DNA of 64,000 nucleotides, taken from contig NZ_FCOT01000011.1 in the NCBI RefSeq assembly GCF_900046455.1, positions 558,001 through 622,000 of the forward strand, in the 5' to 3' direction. Under the pieces are notes generated by a model that had not been told where the DNA came from, made no database searches, and saw only the letters and a list, made by a program, of their open reading frames with translations. Shown one piece after another: positions 43,692 through 52,636 of the stretch. Each line of letters begins with the position of its first letter. Position 1 is the first letter of the stretch. The position numbers were made by a program, and so were the translations under genes. The stretch comes from Cellulomonas timonensis (lineage in GTDB: Bacteria; Actinomycetota; Actinomycetes; Actinomycetales; Cellulomonadaceae).

Positions 43692-45002
43692 ATGAGCACC
43701 GAGCACGCCGAGACCACGGACCCGTCCGCCGGGCACGCCGCGCACGACGGCCACGACGCCTCTGACGGCGGCGCGCACGACGGCCACGACGCCCCGGACG
43801 GCCAGGGGCACGGGCACTCCCACGACCACGACCTGTGGCCCGACGGGTTCTGGGAGCAGCCGCGCCGCCTGGGCGAGGGGCTCGAGGGGCACGGCGCCGT
43901 CGACGACCACAACGAGGGCCGCGCGCCGGGCCTCTTCCACGTGAACCGGAAGCACGGCGGCAGCCACTCCGGCATCCGGACCTTCGCGAAGCTGCCGATG
44001 GCCCTGACCCCGGAGGACCTGGTCGCGGCGAAGGTCGACGTCGCCGTCCTGGGCGTGCCGTGGGACTCCACGGCGGGCGGCCGATCCGGCACCAACCACG
44101 GCCCGCTCGCGCTGCGCACCATCCCGCACTTCGGCAGCTACGGCTTCCCCAGCCAGCACCTCGACGTCCGGGTCAACCCGTTCGAGGTCCTCACCATGTG
44201 CGACTACGGGGACGCGCCCATCCACGTGGGCAACACCCCCGCCACGTTCGAGTCGATCCGCAAGTTCGTCGGCACCGTGGTGACCGCGGGCGCGATCCCG
44301 ATGATCATGGGCGGCGACCACGCGATCACCTGGCCGGCGGCCACCGCCGTCGCCGACCACTACGGCCACGGCAAGGTCGGCATCGTCCACTTCGACGCGC
44401 ATGCGGACGTCGGCGAGGACATGAACGGCGCGCTGGCCTCGCATGGGACGCCCATGCGCAAGCTCATCGAGTCGGGCGCCGTGCCCGGGCGCAACTTCGT
44501 CCAGGTGGGCCTGCGGGGCTACTGGCCGGACCGCGAGACGCTCGACTGGATGGACGAGCGCGAGATGCGCACCCACTTCATGGCGGAGATCGACCGCGAC
44601 GGCTTCGACAAGGTGCTGGAGCGCGCGGTGGACGAGGCGCTCGACCAGGCCGACCACCTGTACATCTCGTTGGACATCGACGTGTGCGACCCGGCGTTCG
44701 CGCCCGGCACCGGGACGCCCGTGGCCGGTGGCATCACCTCGATCGACATCCTGCGGGCGGTGCGCCGGCTCTCCGCCGAGGTCGGCATCGTCGCCATGGA
44801 CGTGGTCGAGGTCGCCCCGCCGTATGACAACAACGGCGAGATCACCGTGCTGTTGGCCAACCGGGCGATCGGCGAGGCGATGACCGGCACGGCGATGCGC
44901 CGCATGGGCCTGACCGGCCCCGACTACCTGCACCCGCATGCGCTCAACCTCGACGCCGACGGCGCCCGCCGCACCCAGGTCTTCCGCGCCCCGGAGGAAT
45001 GA
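43692..45002 (+). CDS. Ureohydrolase family enzyme with histidine-rich N-terminus, copy 1
   Basis: The 436-residue protein is of the arginase/agmatinase superfamily, which hydrolyses guanidino groups to urea with a binuclear metal centre. Ligands are intact: His210 in MGGDHAIT, Asp235/His237/Asp239 in HFDAHADVG, Asp328/Asp330 in SLDIDVCDP. The first 48 residues are His/Asp/Gly-rich with a 21-bp DNA repeat, suggesting metal storage. It then has a conserved extension (LWPDGFWEQPRRLGEGLEGHG) before the catalytic domain, and RSGTNHGPLALR replaces the usual RxGxRxGP. This resembles the longer nickel-dependent guanidine/biguanide hydrolases more than classic agmatinase (inference). It opens the island. 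Confidence 0.85.
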   Translation: MSTEHAETTDPSAGHAAHDGHDASDGGAHDGHDAPDGQGHGHSHDHDLWPDGFWEQPRRLGEGLEGHGAVDDHNEGRAPGLFHVNRKHGGSHSGIRTFAKLPMALTPEDLVAAKVDVAVLGVPWDSTAGGRSGTNHGPLALRTIPHFGSYGFPSQHLDVRVNPFEVLTMCDYGDAPIHVGNTPATFESIRKFVGTVVTAGAIPMIMGGDHAITWPAATAVADHYGHGKVGIVHFDAHADVGEDMNGALASHGTPMRKLIESGAVPGRNFVQVGLRGYWPDRETLDWMDEREMRTHFMAEIDRDGFDKVLERAVDEALDQADHLYISLDIDVCDPAFAPGTGTPVAGGITSIDILRAVRRLSAEVGIVAMDVVEVAPPYDNNGEITVLLANRAIGEAMTGTAMRRMGLTGPDYLHPHALNLDADGARRTQVFRAPEE

Positions 45003-45049
45003 CCCCCGGCGCCAGCCGAGCCCGCCCCGATCCCGCCGGACGGACCCAC

Positions 45050-46258
45050 ATGTCCCACGACCACGACGACCATGGCCACGACCACCACCACGACACGTGG
45101 CCGGACGGCTTCTGGGAGCAGCCGCGCCGTCTGGGCGAGGGGCTCGAGGGCCACGGCGCCACGGACGACTACAACGAGGGCCGCGCCCCGGGCCTGCTCT
45201 TCGCGAACCGCAAGAACGAGGGCGGCTTCTCCGGCATCCAGACGTTCGCCAAGCTGCCCGTCGCGCTGACCCCTGAGGACCTCGTCGCCGCGAAGGTCGA
45301 CGTGGCGGTGCTGGGCGTGCCGTGGGACCCGACCGCGACAGGGCGCAGCGGGACGAACCACGGGCCCCTCGCCATCCGGTCCTGCGACTACAAGGGCGGC
45401 TACGGGCGCCCGCACTTCTCGCTGGACACCCACGTCGACGCGTTCGAAGAGCTGGTCATGGCCGACTACGGCGACGCCCCCATCTCCGTCGGCAACACCG
45501 CGCGGACCTTCGAGGACATCCGCAAGTTCATCGGCACGGTCGTCGACGCGGGCGCCATCCCCATCATCCTCGGCGGCGACCACGCCATCACCTGGCCGGC
45601 CGCCACGGCCGTCGCCGACCACTACGGCTACGGGAAGGTCGGCATCGTCCACTTCGACGCGCACGCCGACACCGGCTCCGACATGCCGGGGTCGCTCGCC
45701 TCGCACGGCACCCCGATGCGCCACCTCATCAACTCGGGCGCGGTGCCGGGCAAGAATTTCGTGCAGGTGGGCCTGCGCGGCTACTGGCCCGAGCAGGAGA
45801 CGCTCGACTGGATGGACGACCAGAAGATGCGCACGCACTTCATGGCCGAGATCGTCCGCGACGGCTTCGACAAGGTGCTGGAGCGCGCGGTGGACGAGGC
45901 GCTCGACCAGGCCGACTACCTGTACATCTCCCTCGACATCGACGTGTGCGACCCCGCGTACGCCCCGGGGACCGGCACGCCCGAGCCCGGCGGCATCACG
46001 TCCAACGACATCCTGCGCGCCGTGCGGCGGCTCGCGGCCGAGGTGGGCATCGTCGCGATGGACGTCGTCGAGGTGTCCCCGCCCTACGACGACCGTGGCG
46101 AGATCACCGCGCTGCTCGCGAACCGCGCCGTCCGCGAGGCCATGACCGGGATCGCGATGCACCGCAAGGGCGTCACGGAGCCGGACTTCCTGCACCCGTA
46201 CGCCATCGGGCTCGACGCGGACGGCAACCGCCGCAACCAGGTGTTCCGCCGCGCCTGA
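45050..46258 (+). CDS. Ureohydrolase family enzyme with histidine-rich N-terminus, copy 2
   Basis: The 402-residue close paralogue of the preceding gene also has all metal ligands (GGDHAIT, HFDAHADTGSD, SLDIDVCDPAYAPGTGTPEPGG). The N-terminus is MSHDHDDHGHDHHHDTW, again histidine-rich. A longer start at 44999 overlaps the upstream stop but uses codons untypical of this genome (CGA, GGA), so I prefer 45050. Two adjacent copies could form a hetero-oligomer, as in the paired metformin hydrolases, or have different substrates. Both catalytic centres look active. The operon continues with a binding protein. Confidence 0.84.
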   Translation: MSHDHDDHGHDHHHDTWPDGFWEQPRRLGEGLEGHGATDDYNEGRAPGLLFANRKNEGGFSGIQTFAKLPVALTPEDLVAAKVDVAVLGVPWDPTATGRSGTNHGPLAIRSCDYKGGYGRPHFSLDTHVDAFEELVMADYGDAPISVGNTARTFEDIRKFIGTVVDAGAIPIILGGDHAITWPAATAVADHYGYGKVGIVHFDAHADTGSDMPGSLASHGTPMRHLINSGAVPGKNFVQVGLRGYWPEQETLDWMDDQKMRTHFMAEIVRDGFDKVLERAVDEALDQADYLYISLDIDVCDPAYAPGTGTPEPGGITSNDILRAVRRLAAEVGIVAMDVVEVSPPYDDRGEITALLANRAVREAMTGIAMHRKGVTEPDFLHPYAIGLDADGNRRNQVFRRA

Positions 46259-46320
46259 GCCCGCACCCGCCAGAGCCTGCCCTCCGCCCGCACACCCCCC
46301 ACCGAGAGAGGGACCACACC

Positions 46321-47952
46321 ATGACCCCACGAACGACCCACTGGCGCGTAGGCGCGCGCCTGCCGCTCGCGATCCTGGCCGTCGGCACGCTGCTGCTCGC
46401 CGGCTGCGCCGGCGGCGACTCGGCCGGGAGCGGGGGCGGCTCCAGCGCCGCGCCCACCGACGGCGTCCTGCGGCTCGGGGTGCTCAACGACATCGGCCAG
46501 CCGCCGGACCCGGACGTGTACTACTCCGGCAACGGCCTGGCGATCACCACGAACGTGTACGAGGGCCTGGTGCGCTATGAGGCCGGCAACCACGACGACG
46601 CGACGATCGTCCCGTCGCTCGCGGAGTCGTGGGAGGTCAACAGCGACTTCACGCAGTACACGTTCGTGCTGCGGCAGGGTGTGGCTTTCCACGACGGCAC
46701 GGCCTTCGACGCGAGCGCGGTGGAGGCGTCCTTCCAGCGCCGCCTGGCCGTGGACGCCGGGCCGGCGTACATGGTGCAGGGCGTGGCGGACGTCGAGGAG
46801 CTCGACGGCCACACCGTGCGCATCACGTTGACGGAGCCGAACTCGGCGTTCCTCGACTACCTCGCCTCTCCCTATGGGCCCCGCATGATCAGCCCCACGG
46901 TGCTCACCGCGCAGGCGGGCGACGACTTCGCCCAGGCCTACCTGTCGACGGCCTCGGCCGGCACCGGCCCTTACGTGCTGTCGAAGGCCGTGGTCGGCGA
47001 GGGCTACGAGCTCACGTACTTCGAGGACTACTGGGGCGGCCTGGACCCGGAGTTCACCACCATCAAGCTGCCCGTGTACACGGAGATCTCCGCGATGCAG
47101 CTCGAGCTGGAGAAGGGCGACCTCCACGCGCTGCTGGCCTCCGTCCCCACAGCCTCGCGCCAGAAGTACCTGGACTCGGAGGGCCTGGAGGCGTACGCGC
47201 TGCCCTCCTTCCAGGTGGGCGTCCTGTACATGAACCCGAACCGGGAGCTGCTGGCCGAGGCGAGCTCGCGCCGCGCCCTGTTCGAGGGCGTCGACTGGAA
47301 GGCGCTGATCGCCCAGGTCACCAGCGTGGGCGCCGTCCCGGCCGAGGGCTACTACCCGAAGGGCGCGCTGCCCGCCGACGTCGACTCGCATGAGCTGGTG
47401 CACGACCCCGCAGCCCTCGAGGACTGGACGTCCTCGCTGCCGACGGGCACGCCGATCCAGATCGGCTACAACGCGGGCGGCGCCGACGCCGAGCAGATGG
47501 CGAACATCATCGCCGCGCAGCTGCAGGCGCTCGGCATGAAGGCGACGGTCACGAGCCACCAGGCCTCCGAGGTCTTCGGTGACTTCCCCGCACACCCCGA
47601 GGACGCCCCGGACGTGCTGGTGACCCCGGGGACGTGGCCCGACTCCAACAACGCGTTCATGCACGGGCACGTGTTCTGGGACCCGGACGGCGGCCTGAAC
47701 CACCTGCAGTGCTCCGACGAGACCACGACGGCCCTGCTCCGCGAGGCCCTCACCACCGGCTCGGAGCAGACCTACCTGGCGGCCGGCAAGGCGGCCTACG
47801 ACGCCGCATGCGCGCCGACCTTCGCCTGGAGCACCGACTTCATGGTCGCCCAGTCATGGCTTGAGGGCATCGAGCAGTCCCACTCGATCGCGGCTCCGGC
47901 CACGCTCGACTTCGCGACCCTCAGCGTCGCCGGGGCCACCGCCTCCGAGTGA
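46321..47952 (+). CDS. ABC transporter substrate-binding lipoprotein, peptide/nickel family (module 1)
   Basis: The 543-residue lipoprotein has a lipobox LLLAGC, a Gly/Ser linker and an SBP_bac_5 (family 5) domain: TNVYEGLVRYEAGNHD, WEVNSDFTQYTFVLRQGVAFHDGT and LTEPNSAFLDYLASPYGPR. Family 5 proteins bind oligopeptides, nickel chelates, or small cations. It is anchored outside the membrane to feed the permeases at 51657 and 52637, although an MFS gene intervenes. The ATG has GAGAGAGGG upstream. The linkage to ureohydrolases suggests nickel or guanidino-compound import. Confidence 0.9.
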   Translation: MTPRTTHWRVGARLPLAILAVGTLLLAGCAGGDSAGSGGGSSAAPTDGVLRLGVLNDIGQPPDPDVYYSGNGLAITTNVYEGLVRYEAGNHDDATIVPSLAESWEVNSDFTQYTFVLRQGVAFHDGTAFDASAVEASFQRRLAVDAGPAYMVQGVADVEELDGHTVRITLTEPNSAFLDYLASPYGPRMISPTVLTAQAGDDFAQAYLSTASAGTGPYVLSKAVVGEGYELTYFEDYWGGLDPEFTTIKLPVYTEISAMQLELEKGDLHALLASVPTASRQKYLDSEGLEAYALPSFQVGVLYMNPNRELLAEASSRRALFEGVDWKALIAQVTSVGAVPAEGYYPKGALPADVDSHELVHDPAALEDWTSSLPTGTPIQIGYNAGGADAEQMANIIAAQLQALGMKATVTSHQASEVFGDFPAHPEDAPDVLVTPGTWPDSNNAFMHGHVFWDPDGGLNHLQCSDETTTALLREALTTGSEQTYLAAGKAAYDAACAPTFAWSTDFMVAQSWLEGIEQSHSIAAPATLDFATLSVAGATASE

Positions 47953-47956
47953 CCCG

Positions 47957-48011
47957 GCCGCCTCACCGCACGAGCCCGCCTCACCAGGCCTGCTCAGTGC
48001 GGTGAGGCGGC
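47957..48011 (+). terminator. Strong intra-operon hairpin after the module 1 binding protein gene
   Basis: GCCGCCTCACCGCAC (47957-47971) and GTGCGGTGAGGCGGC (47997-48011) form a perfect 15-bp stem with a 25-nt loop, 4 nt after the stop codon. It may partly end transcription, or protect the 3' end so that the binding protein mRNA is more abundant than the downstream transport genes. Confidence 0.65.
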
Positions 48012-48116
48012 GGGCGCCGCGACCGGCCTCCGCCTCGCACGCGCCCCACCATCCCGCCATCCCGCCCCGGAGCGCCCGGGCGCGGCTCGGCGACCCCCCA
48101 GGACGAAGGAACCCCG

Positions 48117-49472
48117 ATGACCTCGGTCGAAACCGCCGTGCACACCCGGCTGCGCGACCTCCCCGCCACCTTCTGGTGGCTGTGGACCGCTCAACTGGTG
48201 GTGTGGATCGGCCGCTTCGTGGTCCCGTACATGACGATCTTCCTCACCTCGTCGATCGGCATGTCAGCGGCGGGGGCCGGATCGGTCGTCGCCGCGTATG
48301 GGCTCGGCGTGGTGGTGTCCTCCCTCGCCGGCGGCGTGCTCGCTGACCGGATCGGCCGCCGCAAGGTGCTGCTGGGCAGCGAGCTGCTCAGCGTGCTCGT
48401 GCTCGTGGCCATCCCGTTGGCCGACGGCCCGGTGCTCATCGCCGTGCTGCTGACGGTGTACGGGCTCTTCAATGGCGCCGCCGGCCCCGTCATCCACACG
48501 ATGGTGGGCGACCTGGTGGAGCCGCGGCACCGCCGGGCCGCGTTCAACTACAACTACTGGGCCGTGAACCTCGGTTACGCGATCGGCCCGCTGGCGGCGG
48601 GGTTCATGGCCGAGCACTCCTTCTCGCTGCTGTTCTGGTGCCAGGCCGCGCTCGTGCTCGTCTCCACGGCGGTGATCGCCGTGAAGGTGCCGGAGACGCG
48701 GCTGCCCGTGCCCGACATCGCGGAGCCCGTGGGCCCGTCGGGCGCCGCGGACCCGTCCGCCCTGGTGGTCACGGCGGCGCCGGCGACGGCTCGGGGCGCC
48801 CAGCGCTCGTCGGGGCGCGGGGGAGGGTTGCTCTCCGTGCTCGGGGACCGCGTCTTCATGACCTTCGCGGCCGTGATGTTCGTGTACTCCGTGGTCTACG
48901 TGCAGTCCACGACCACACTGCCCCTGGTCATGGCCCAGCAAGGGCACCCGCCAAGCCACTTCGGACTGCTGCTGACCCTCAACGGGGTGCTCCTGTGCGT
49001 GCTGCAGCTCCCGACGGCGCGGCTGCTCACGCGCTGGTCGCGGGACATCGTCATCGTCGTGGCCATCGCCCTCACAGCCGTGGGGGTGGGCCTGCAGGCC
49101 GCCGCCATGTCGCTCGCGATGTACTTCGTGGCTGTCGCGATCTGGACGCTCGGGGAGATGGGGTCGCATCCCCAGGCGACCTCGATCACCGCGGACCTGG
49201 CCGACGCGGAACGGCGCGGCCGCTACCAGGGCGTGTACGGCGTGACCCACTCCCTCGCCATGGCCGTCGGCCCGGTGCTGGGCGGCTTGGTCCTCGACCA
49301 CCACGGCTCACAGGTGCTGTGGCTCGGCGCGGCGGCGCTGGCCGTCGTCGTGTCGGTGCTGATGGCGACGACCTCGCGCTCCCGGCAACGGCGGGTGGCG
49401 GCGGTCCTCGCCGCGGACGCGAAGGCGCGCGCGACCCGGCTGGCCCGGGCGACGGCGCTGGCGCGCACGTGA
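48117..49472 (+). CDS. MFS transporter within the urea/guanidino island
   Basis: The 451-residue MFS protein has about 12 helices, with motif A GGVLADRIGRRKVLL and FNYNYWAVNLGYAIGPLAAG. The central loop (about residues 200-240) is long and Gly/Ser/Pro-rich, and the C-terminus is rich in Arg/Ala. It resembles MdtH/YfcJ-like exporters, so it could export excess substrate or product. Its insertion between a binding protein and its ATPase gene is unusual. The substrate is unknown. Confidence 0.85.
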   Translation: MTSVETAVHTRLRDLPATFWWLWTAQLVVWIGRFVVPYMTIFLTSSIGMSAAGAGSVVAAYGLGVVVSSLAGGVLADRIGRRKVLLGSELLSVLVLVAIPLADGPVLIAVLLTVYGLFNGAAGPVIHTMVGDLVEPRHRRAAFNYNYWAVNLGYAIGPLAAGFMAEHSFSLLFWCQAALVLVSTAVIAVKVPETRLPVPDIAEPVGPSGAADPSALVVTAAPATARGAQRSSGRGGGLLSVLGDRVFMTFAAVMFVYSVVYVQSTTTLPLVMAQQGHPPSHFGLLLTLNGVLLCVLQLPTARLLTRWSRDIVIVVAIALTAVGVGLQAAAMSLAMYFVAVAIWTLGEMGSHPQATSITADLADAERRGRYQGVYGVTHSLAMAVGPVLGGLVLDHHGSQVLWLGAAALAVVVSVLMATTSRSRQRRVAAVLAADAKARATRLARATALART

Positions 49473-49578
49473 CGACATCCGCCGGACATCTCATCGAGAC
49501 GCGCCGGAGACACCGCTGGGCGAGTCTCTCCGCAGGTCGCCGCCCCCGCCCGCATCCGCAACGAAGGAGCCGGTCACC

Positions 49579-51657
49579 ATGGACGTAGTCGCACCGCCGC
49601 TCACCGAGGCACGTCACGGGGCGCTCACCGAGGCGCCTGCCGAGGCGCTCGCCGCCGCGCCCACGGCCGGCTCCGCCGACGTCGCGCCCACGGCCGGCTC
49701 CGCCGACGTCGTGGCCCGGCTGCGCGGGCTCGACGTCAGCCTCGAGCGCAACGGCGTCCGCTCGCAGATCCTGCACGGCGTGGACCTGGAGATCGGGCGC
49801 GGGGAGATCGTCGGGATCGTCGGCGAGTCCGGCTCCGGCAAGAGCGTGATGAGCATGGCCATGCTCGGATTGCTGCCCCCGTCGTCGCGCCCCCGCATCG
49901 ACGGCTCCCTCGAGGTGGCCGGCCTGGACCTGCGCACCGCGTCGGCCCAGCAGCTGCGGGAGGCGCGGCGCCGGCGGCTGGGCGTGGTGTTCCAGGACCC
50001 GATGACGTCGCTGAACCCCACGATGCACGTGGGCACGCAGGTCGCGGAGAAAGCAGGCTCGGCGCAGGAGGCCATCCGGCTGATGCGCGCCGTCGGCATC
50101 CCGCAGCCCGAGCGCCGCTACCGGTCCTACCCGCATGAGCTGTCCGGCGGCCTGCGCCAGCGGGTCATGATCGCGATGGCCATCGCGGGGGACCCGGAGC
50201 TGGTGGTCGCGGACGAGCCGACGACGGCCCTGGACGTCACCGTGCAGGCGCAGGTGCTCACCCTGCTGGCCGGCATGCGCGACCAGTTGGGCTGCTCGAT
50301 CGTGCTCATCACCCACGACCTGGGCGTGGCGGCGCAGATCGCCGACCGGATCGCGGTGATGTACCGGGGCCGGATCGTCGAGACGGGCACCACGCGGCAG
50401 GTGCTCGAGTCGCCGCGCCACCCTTACACGCGGGGCCTGCTGGGCTCGCGCTTGTCGCTGGACTCGGACCGCAGCCGCCCGCTGTGGGCGCTGCCCGCTG
50501 AGACGCCCGGCGCCGTCCTGACCGGCTGCCCGTTCGCGTCCCGCTGCCGCGACGTCGTGGACGCCTGCCACACGGACGTGCCGGCCCTGCGCGCGGCCTC
50601 GGCGCCCGACGACGCCGAAGGCCCGCACCTGGCGGCGTGCCTGCGCCAGGCCGAGCTGGAGGCCGTGGAGTCGGCGCACGACCGGCTGCCGCCACTGCCG
50701 CCGCTGCCGGCCGCGCAGCGCGGCGCCCCGCTGGTGCAGGCGGCGGACCTGGAGTGCGCGTTCCAGGTGCGCGACGAGCGCGGGCGCAAGGCCAGGCTGT
50801 CCGCGCTGCGCGGCGTCACGCTCGACCTGCAGCCAGGGGAGTCGGTGGCGATCGTGGGGGAGTCCGGCTCGGGCAAGTCGACACTGCTGCGGGTGGCCGG
50901 CCAGCTGGAGAAGCGGTACACCGGCGCGTTGCGCGGGCCGCAGGGCGCCGACGTGCAGATGGTCTTCCAGGACGCCGGCTCGTCGCTCACGCCGTGGCTG
51001 ACCATCCGCGAGGTGCTGCACGAACGCCTGCCGCGGCGCACGCCGACGGCGGCCAAGGAGGAGCAGGCGCTCGCGATCCTGGACCGGGTGGGCCTGCCCG
51101 CCACGGTGCTGGACGCCCTGCCCGGGGAGCTGTCCGGCGGCCAGCGCCAACGCGTGGCCCTCGCCCGGGCGACGATCGTGCCGCCCAAGGTGCTGCTGTG
51201 CGACGAGCCGACCAGCGCGCTCGACGTGTCGGTCGCCGCGAACGTGCTCAACCTCATCAACCAGCTGCGGCGCGACCTGGGCATCGCCGTCATGTTCGTC
51301 ACCCACGACCTGGCCGTGGCACGGATCATCGGCGACCGCATCGCCGTGATGTACCTGGGCCGGATCGTCGAGGTCGGGCGGGCCGAGGACGTGATCGCCA
51401 CGCCCCGGCACCCGTACACCCGCAACCTCGTGGCGGCGGTGCCGCAGCCCGGCCGCACCGTGCTGCCGCTGGCCGGGGAGCCCGCGAGCGCGCTCGACCC
51501 GCCCACCGGCTGCGCCTTCCACCCGCGCTGCCCGGTGGCGCTGCCGGAGTGCGCGAGCACCGTCGTCGGCGTCCAGCTGGCGGCGGTGGGGGACCGTCCC
51601 ACGAACGACGTCACGCTGCGCCACGAGGTGGCGTGCGTGCGCAGGGGGGAGTTCTGA
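49579..51657 (+). CDS. Fused double ABC ATPase, peptide/nickel type (DppD-DppF-like, module 1)
   Basis: The 692-residue protein has two complete ATPase domains. Domain 1 has GESGSGKSVMSM, LSGGLRQRVMIAMA and LVVADEPTTALD, followed by an oligopeptide-type cysteine tail TGCPFASRCRDVVDAC. Domain 2 has GESGSGKSTLLR, LSGGQRQRVALARA and VLLCDEPTSALD, again with a Cys tail (GCAFHPRCP). Fused DppD/DppF-like ATPases are typical of actinobacterial peptide/nickel importers. The N-terminus contains a perfect 27-bp tandem repeat (49657-49710). It overlaps the following permease by one base (TGATG). Confidence 0.92.
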   Translation: MDVVAPPLTEARHGALTEAPAEALAAAPTAGSADVAPTAGSADVVARLRGLDVSLERNGVRSQILHGVDLEIGRGEIVGIVGESGSGKSVMSMAMLGLLPPSSRPRIDGSLEVAGLDLRTASAQQLREARRRRLGVVFQDPMTSLNPTMHVGTQVAEKAGSAQEAIRLMRAVGIPQPERRYRSYPHELSGGLRQRVMIAMAIAGDPELVVADEPTTALDVTVQAQVLTLLAGMRDQLGCSIVLITHDLGVAAQIADRIAVMYRGRIVETGTTRQVLESPRHPYTRGLLGSRLSLDSDRSRPLWALPAETPGAVLTGCPFASRCRDVVDACHTDVPALRAASAPDDAEGPHLAACLRQAELEAVESAHDRLPPLPPLPAAQRGAPLVQAADLECAFQVRDERGRKARLSALRGVTLDLQPGESVAIVGESGSGKSTLLRVAGQLEKRYTGALRGPQGADVQMVFQDAGSSLTPWLTIREVLHERLPRRTPTAAKEEQALAILDRVGLPATVLDALPGELSGGQRQRVALARATIVPPKVLLCDEPTSALDVSVAANVLNLINQLRRDLGIAVMFVTHDLAVARIIGDRIAVMYLGRIVEVGRAEDVIATPRHPYTRNLVAAVPQPGRTVLPLAGEPASALDPPTGCAFHPRCPVALPECASTVVGVQLAAVGDRPTNDVTLRHEVACVRRGEF
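49657..49710 (+). repeat. Perfect 27-bp tandem repeat in the module 1 ATPase gene
   Basis: Bases 49657-49683 and 49684-49710 are identical and in frame, encoding two copies of APTAGSADV. It makes a flexible N-terminal linker of variable length, a site prone to slippage. Confidence 0.85.
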
Positions 51658-52631
51658 TGGCCGACGTCCTGGTCCCGGCGGGCCCGCCGCCCGCGCCCAC
51701 GGGCGGTGGCCCAGCGCCCGCCCTGTCGCCGGCCCGGTCACCCGGCCTGTCACCCGGCCTGTCACCCGGCCCGGCGCCCCGCTGGCGGCTCACCCGCCGC
51801 CAGGGTGGCTCGGGGGCCGATTCGAAGGCCCGCCGCATCGGCGACTGGGCCCTCATCGGCCTGCTGGTGCTCGTCACCGTGATCGCGGTCCTCGCGCCGG
51901 CGCTCGCCCCGCACGACCCGGTGCAGCCCATCGCGGTTCCGAAGCTGCCGCCGTTCACCGACCTCGACCACATCCTGGGCTCCGACCAGATTGGCCGGGA
52001 CACGCTCTCGCGGGTGCTGGTGGGGCTGCGCACCTCCTGGCTCCTGGCGCTGGTGGTCACGGCGGTGGGGCTGCTCGTCGGCACGATCGTCGGGCTGGTC
52101 GCGGGCATGTTCGGCGGGTGGGTGGACGCGCTGCTGATGCGCACCACCGAGGTCTTCCTGGCCCTGCCGTCGATGCTGGTGGCGGTGGCCGTGGCCGCCG
52201 CGCTCGGCCCCGGCCTGTTCAACACCTTCCTCGCCGTGATCGTCGTCTGGTGGCCGTACTACGCCCGGATCATCCGCGGCGAGGTGCGCGGCATCATGGC
52301 CCGGCCCCACGTCGAGGCCGCGCGGATGGCGGGTGTCGGCCGCATGCGGGTCATGTGGCGCCACGTGCTGCCCGGCGTGGTCCCGACGGCCGTCATCACC
52401 GCGAGCCTCGACATCGGCAACGTCGTCATGGTGCTCGCGTCGCTGTCATTCCTCGGCATGGGCCAGCCCGCCCCGGCGCCCGAGCTCGGGTCTGACACCT
52501 CGCGCGGCCTGGTGGAGATCCTCGACGCCTGGTGGATCCCGCTGGTCCCCGGGCTCGTCGTGATGCTGCTCAGCCTCCTGTCCAACCTCGCCGGCGACGC
52601 AGTGCGCAACCGGCTCGCCCACCGGAGGTGA
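51657..52631 (+). CDS. ABC permease, DppC/NikC-like (module 1)
   Basis: The 324-residue protein has a Pro-rich N-terminus with repeated SPGLSPG, then about six helices. DppC-type features are ILGSDQIGRDTLSRVLVGLRTS, EAARMAGVGRMRVMWRHVLP (the EAA loop that contacts the ATPase) and ASLSFLGMGQPAPAPELGSD. It overlaps the ATPase stop by one base and is followed by the DppB-like partner. Confidence 0.92.
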   Translation: MADVLVPAGPPPAPTGGGPAPALSPARSPGLSPGLSPGPAPRWRLTRRQGGSGADSKARRIGDWALIGLLVLVTVIAVLAPALAPHDPVQPIAVPKLPPFTDLDHILGSDQIGRDTLSRVLVGLRTSWLLALVVTAVGLLVGTIVGLVAGMFGGWVDALLMRTTEVFLALPSMLVAVAVAAALGPGLFNTFLAVIVVWWPYYARIIRGEVRGIMARPHVEAARMAGVGRMRVMWRHVLPGVVPTAVITASLDIGNVVMVLASLSFLGMGQPAPAPELGSDTSRGLVEILDAWWIPLVPGLVVMLLSLLSNLAGDAVRNRLAHRR

Positions 52632-52636
52632 CTGCC

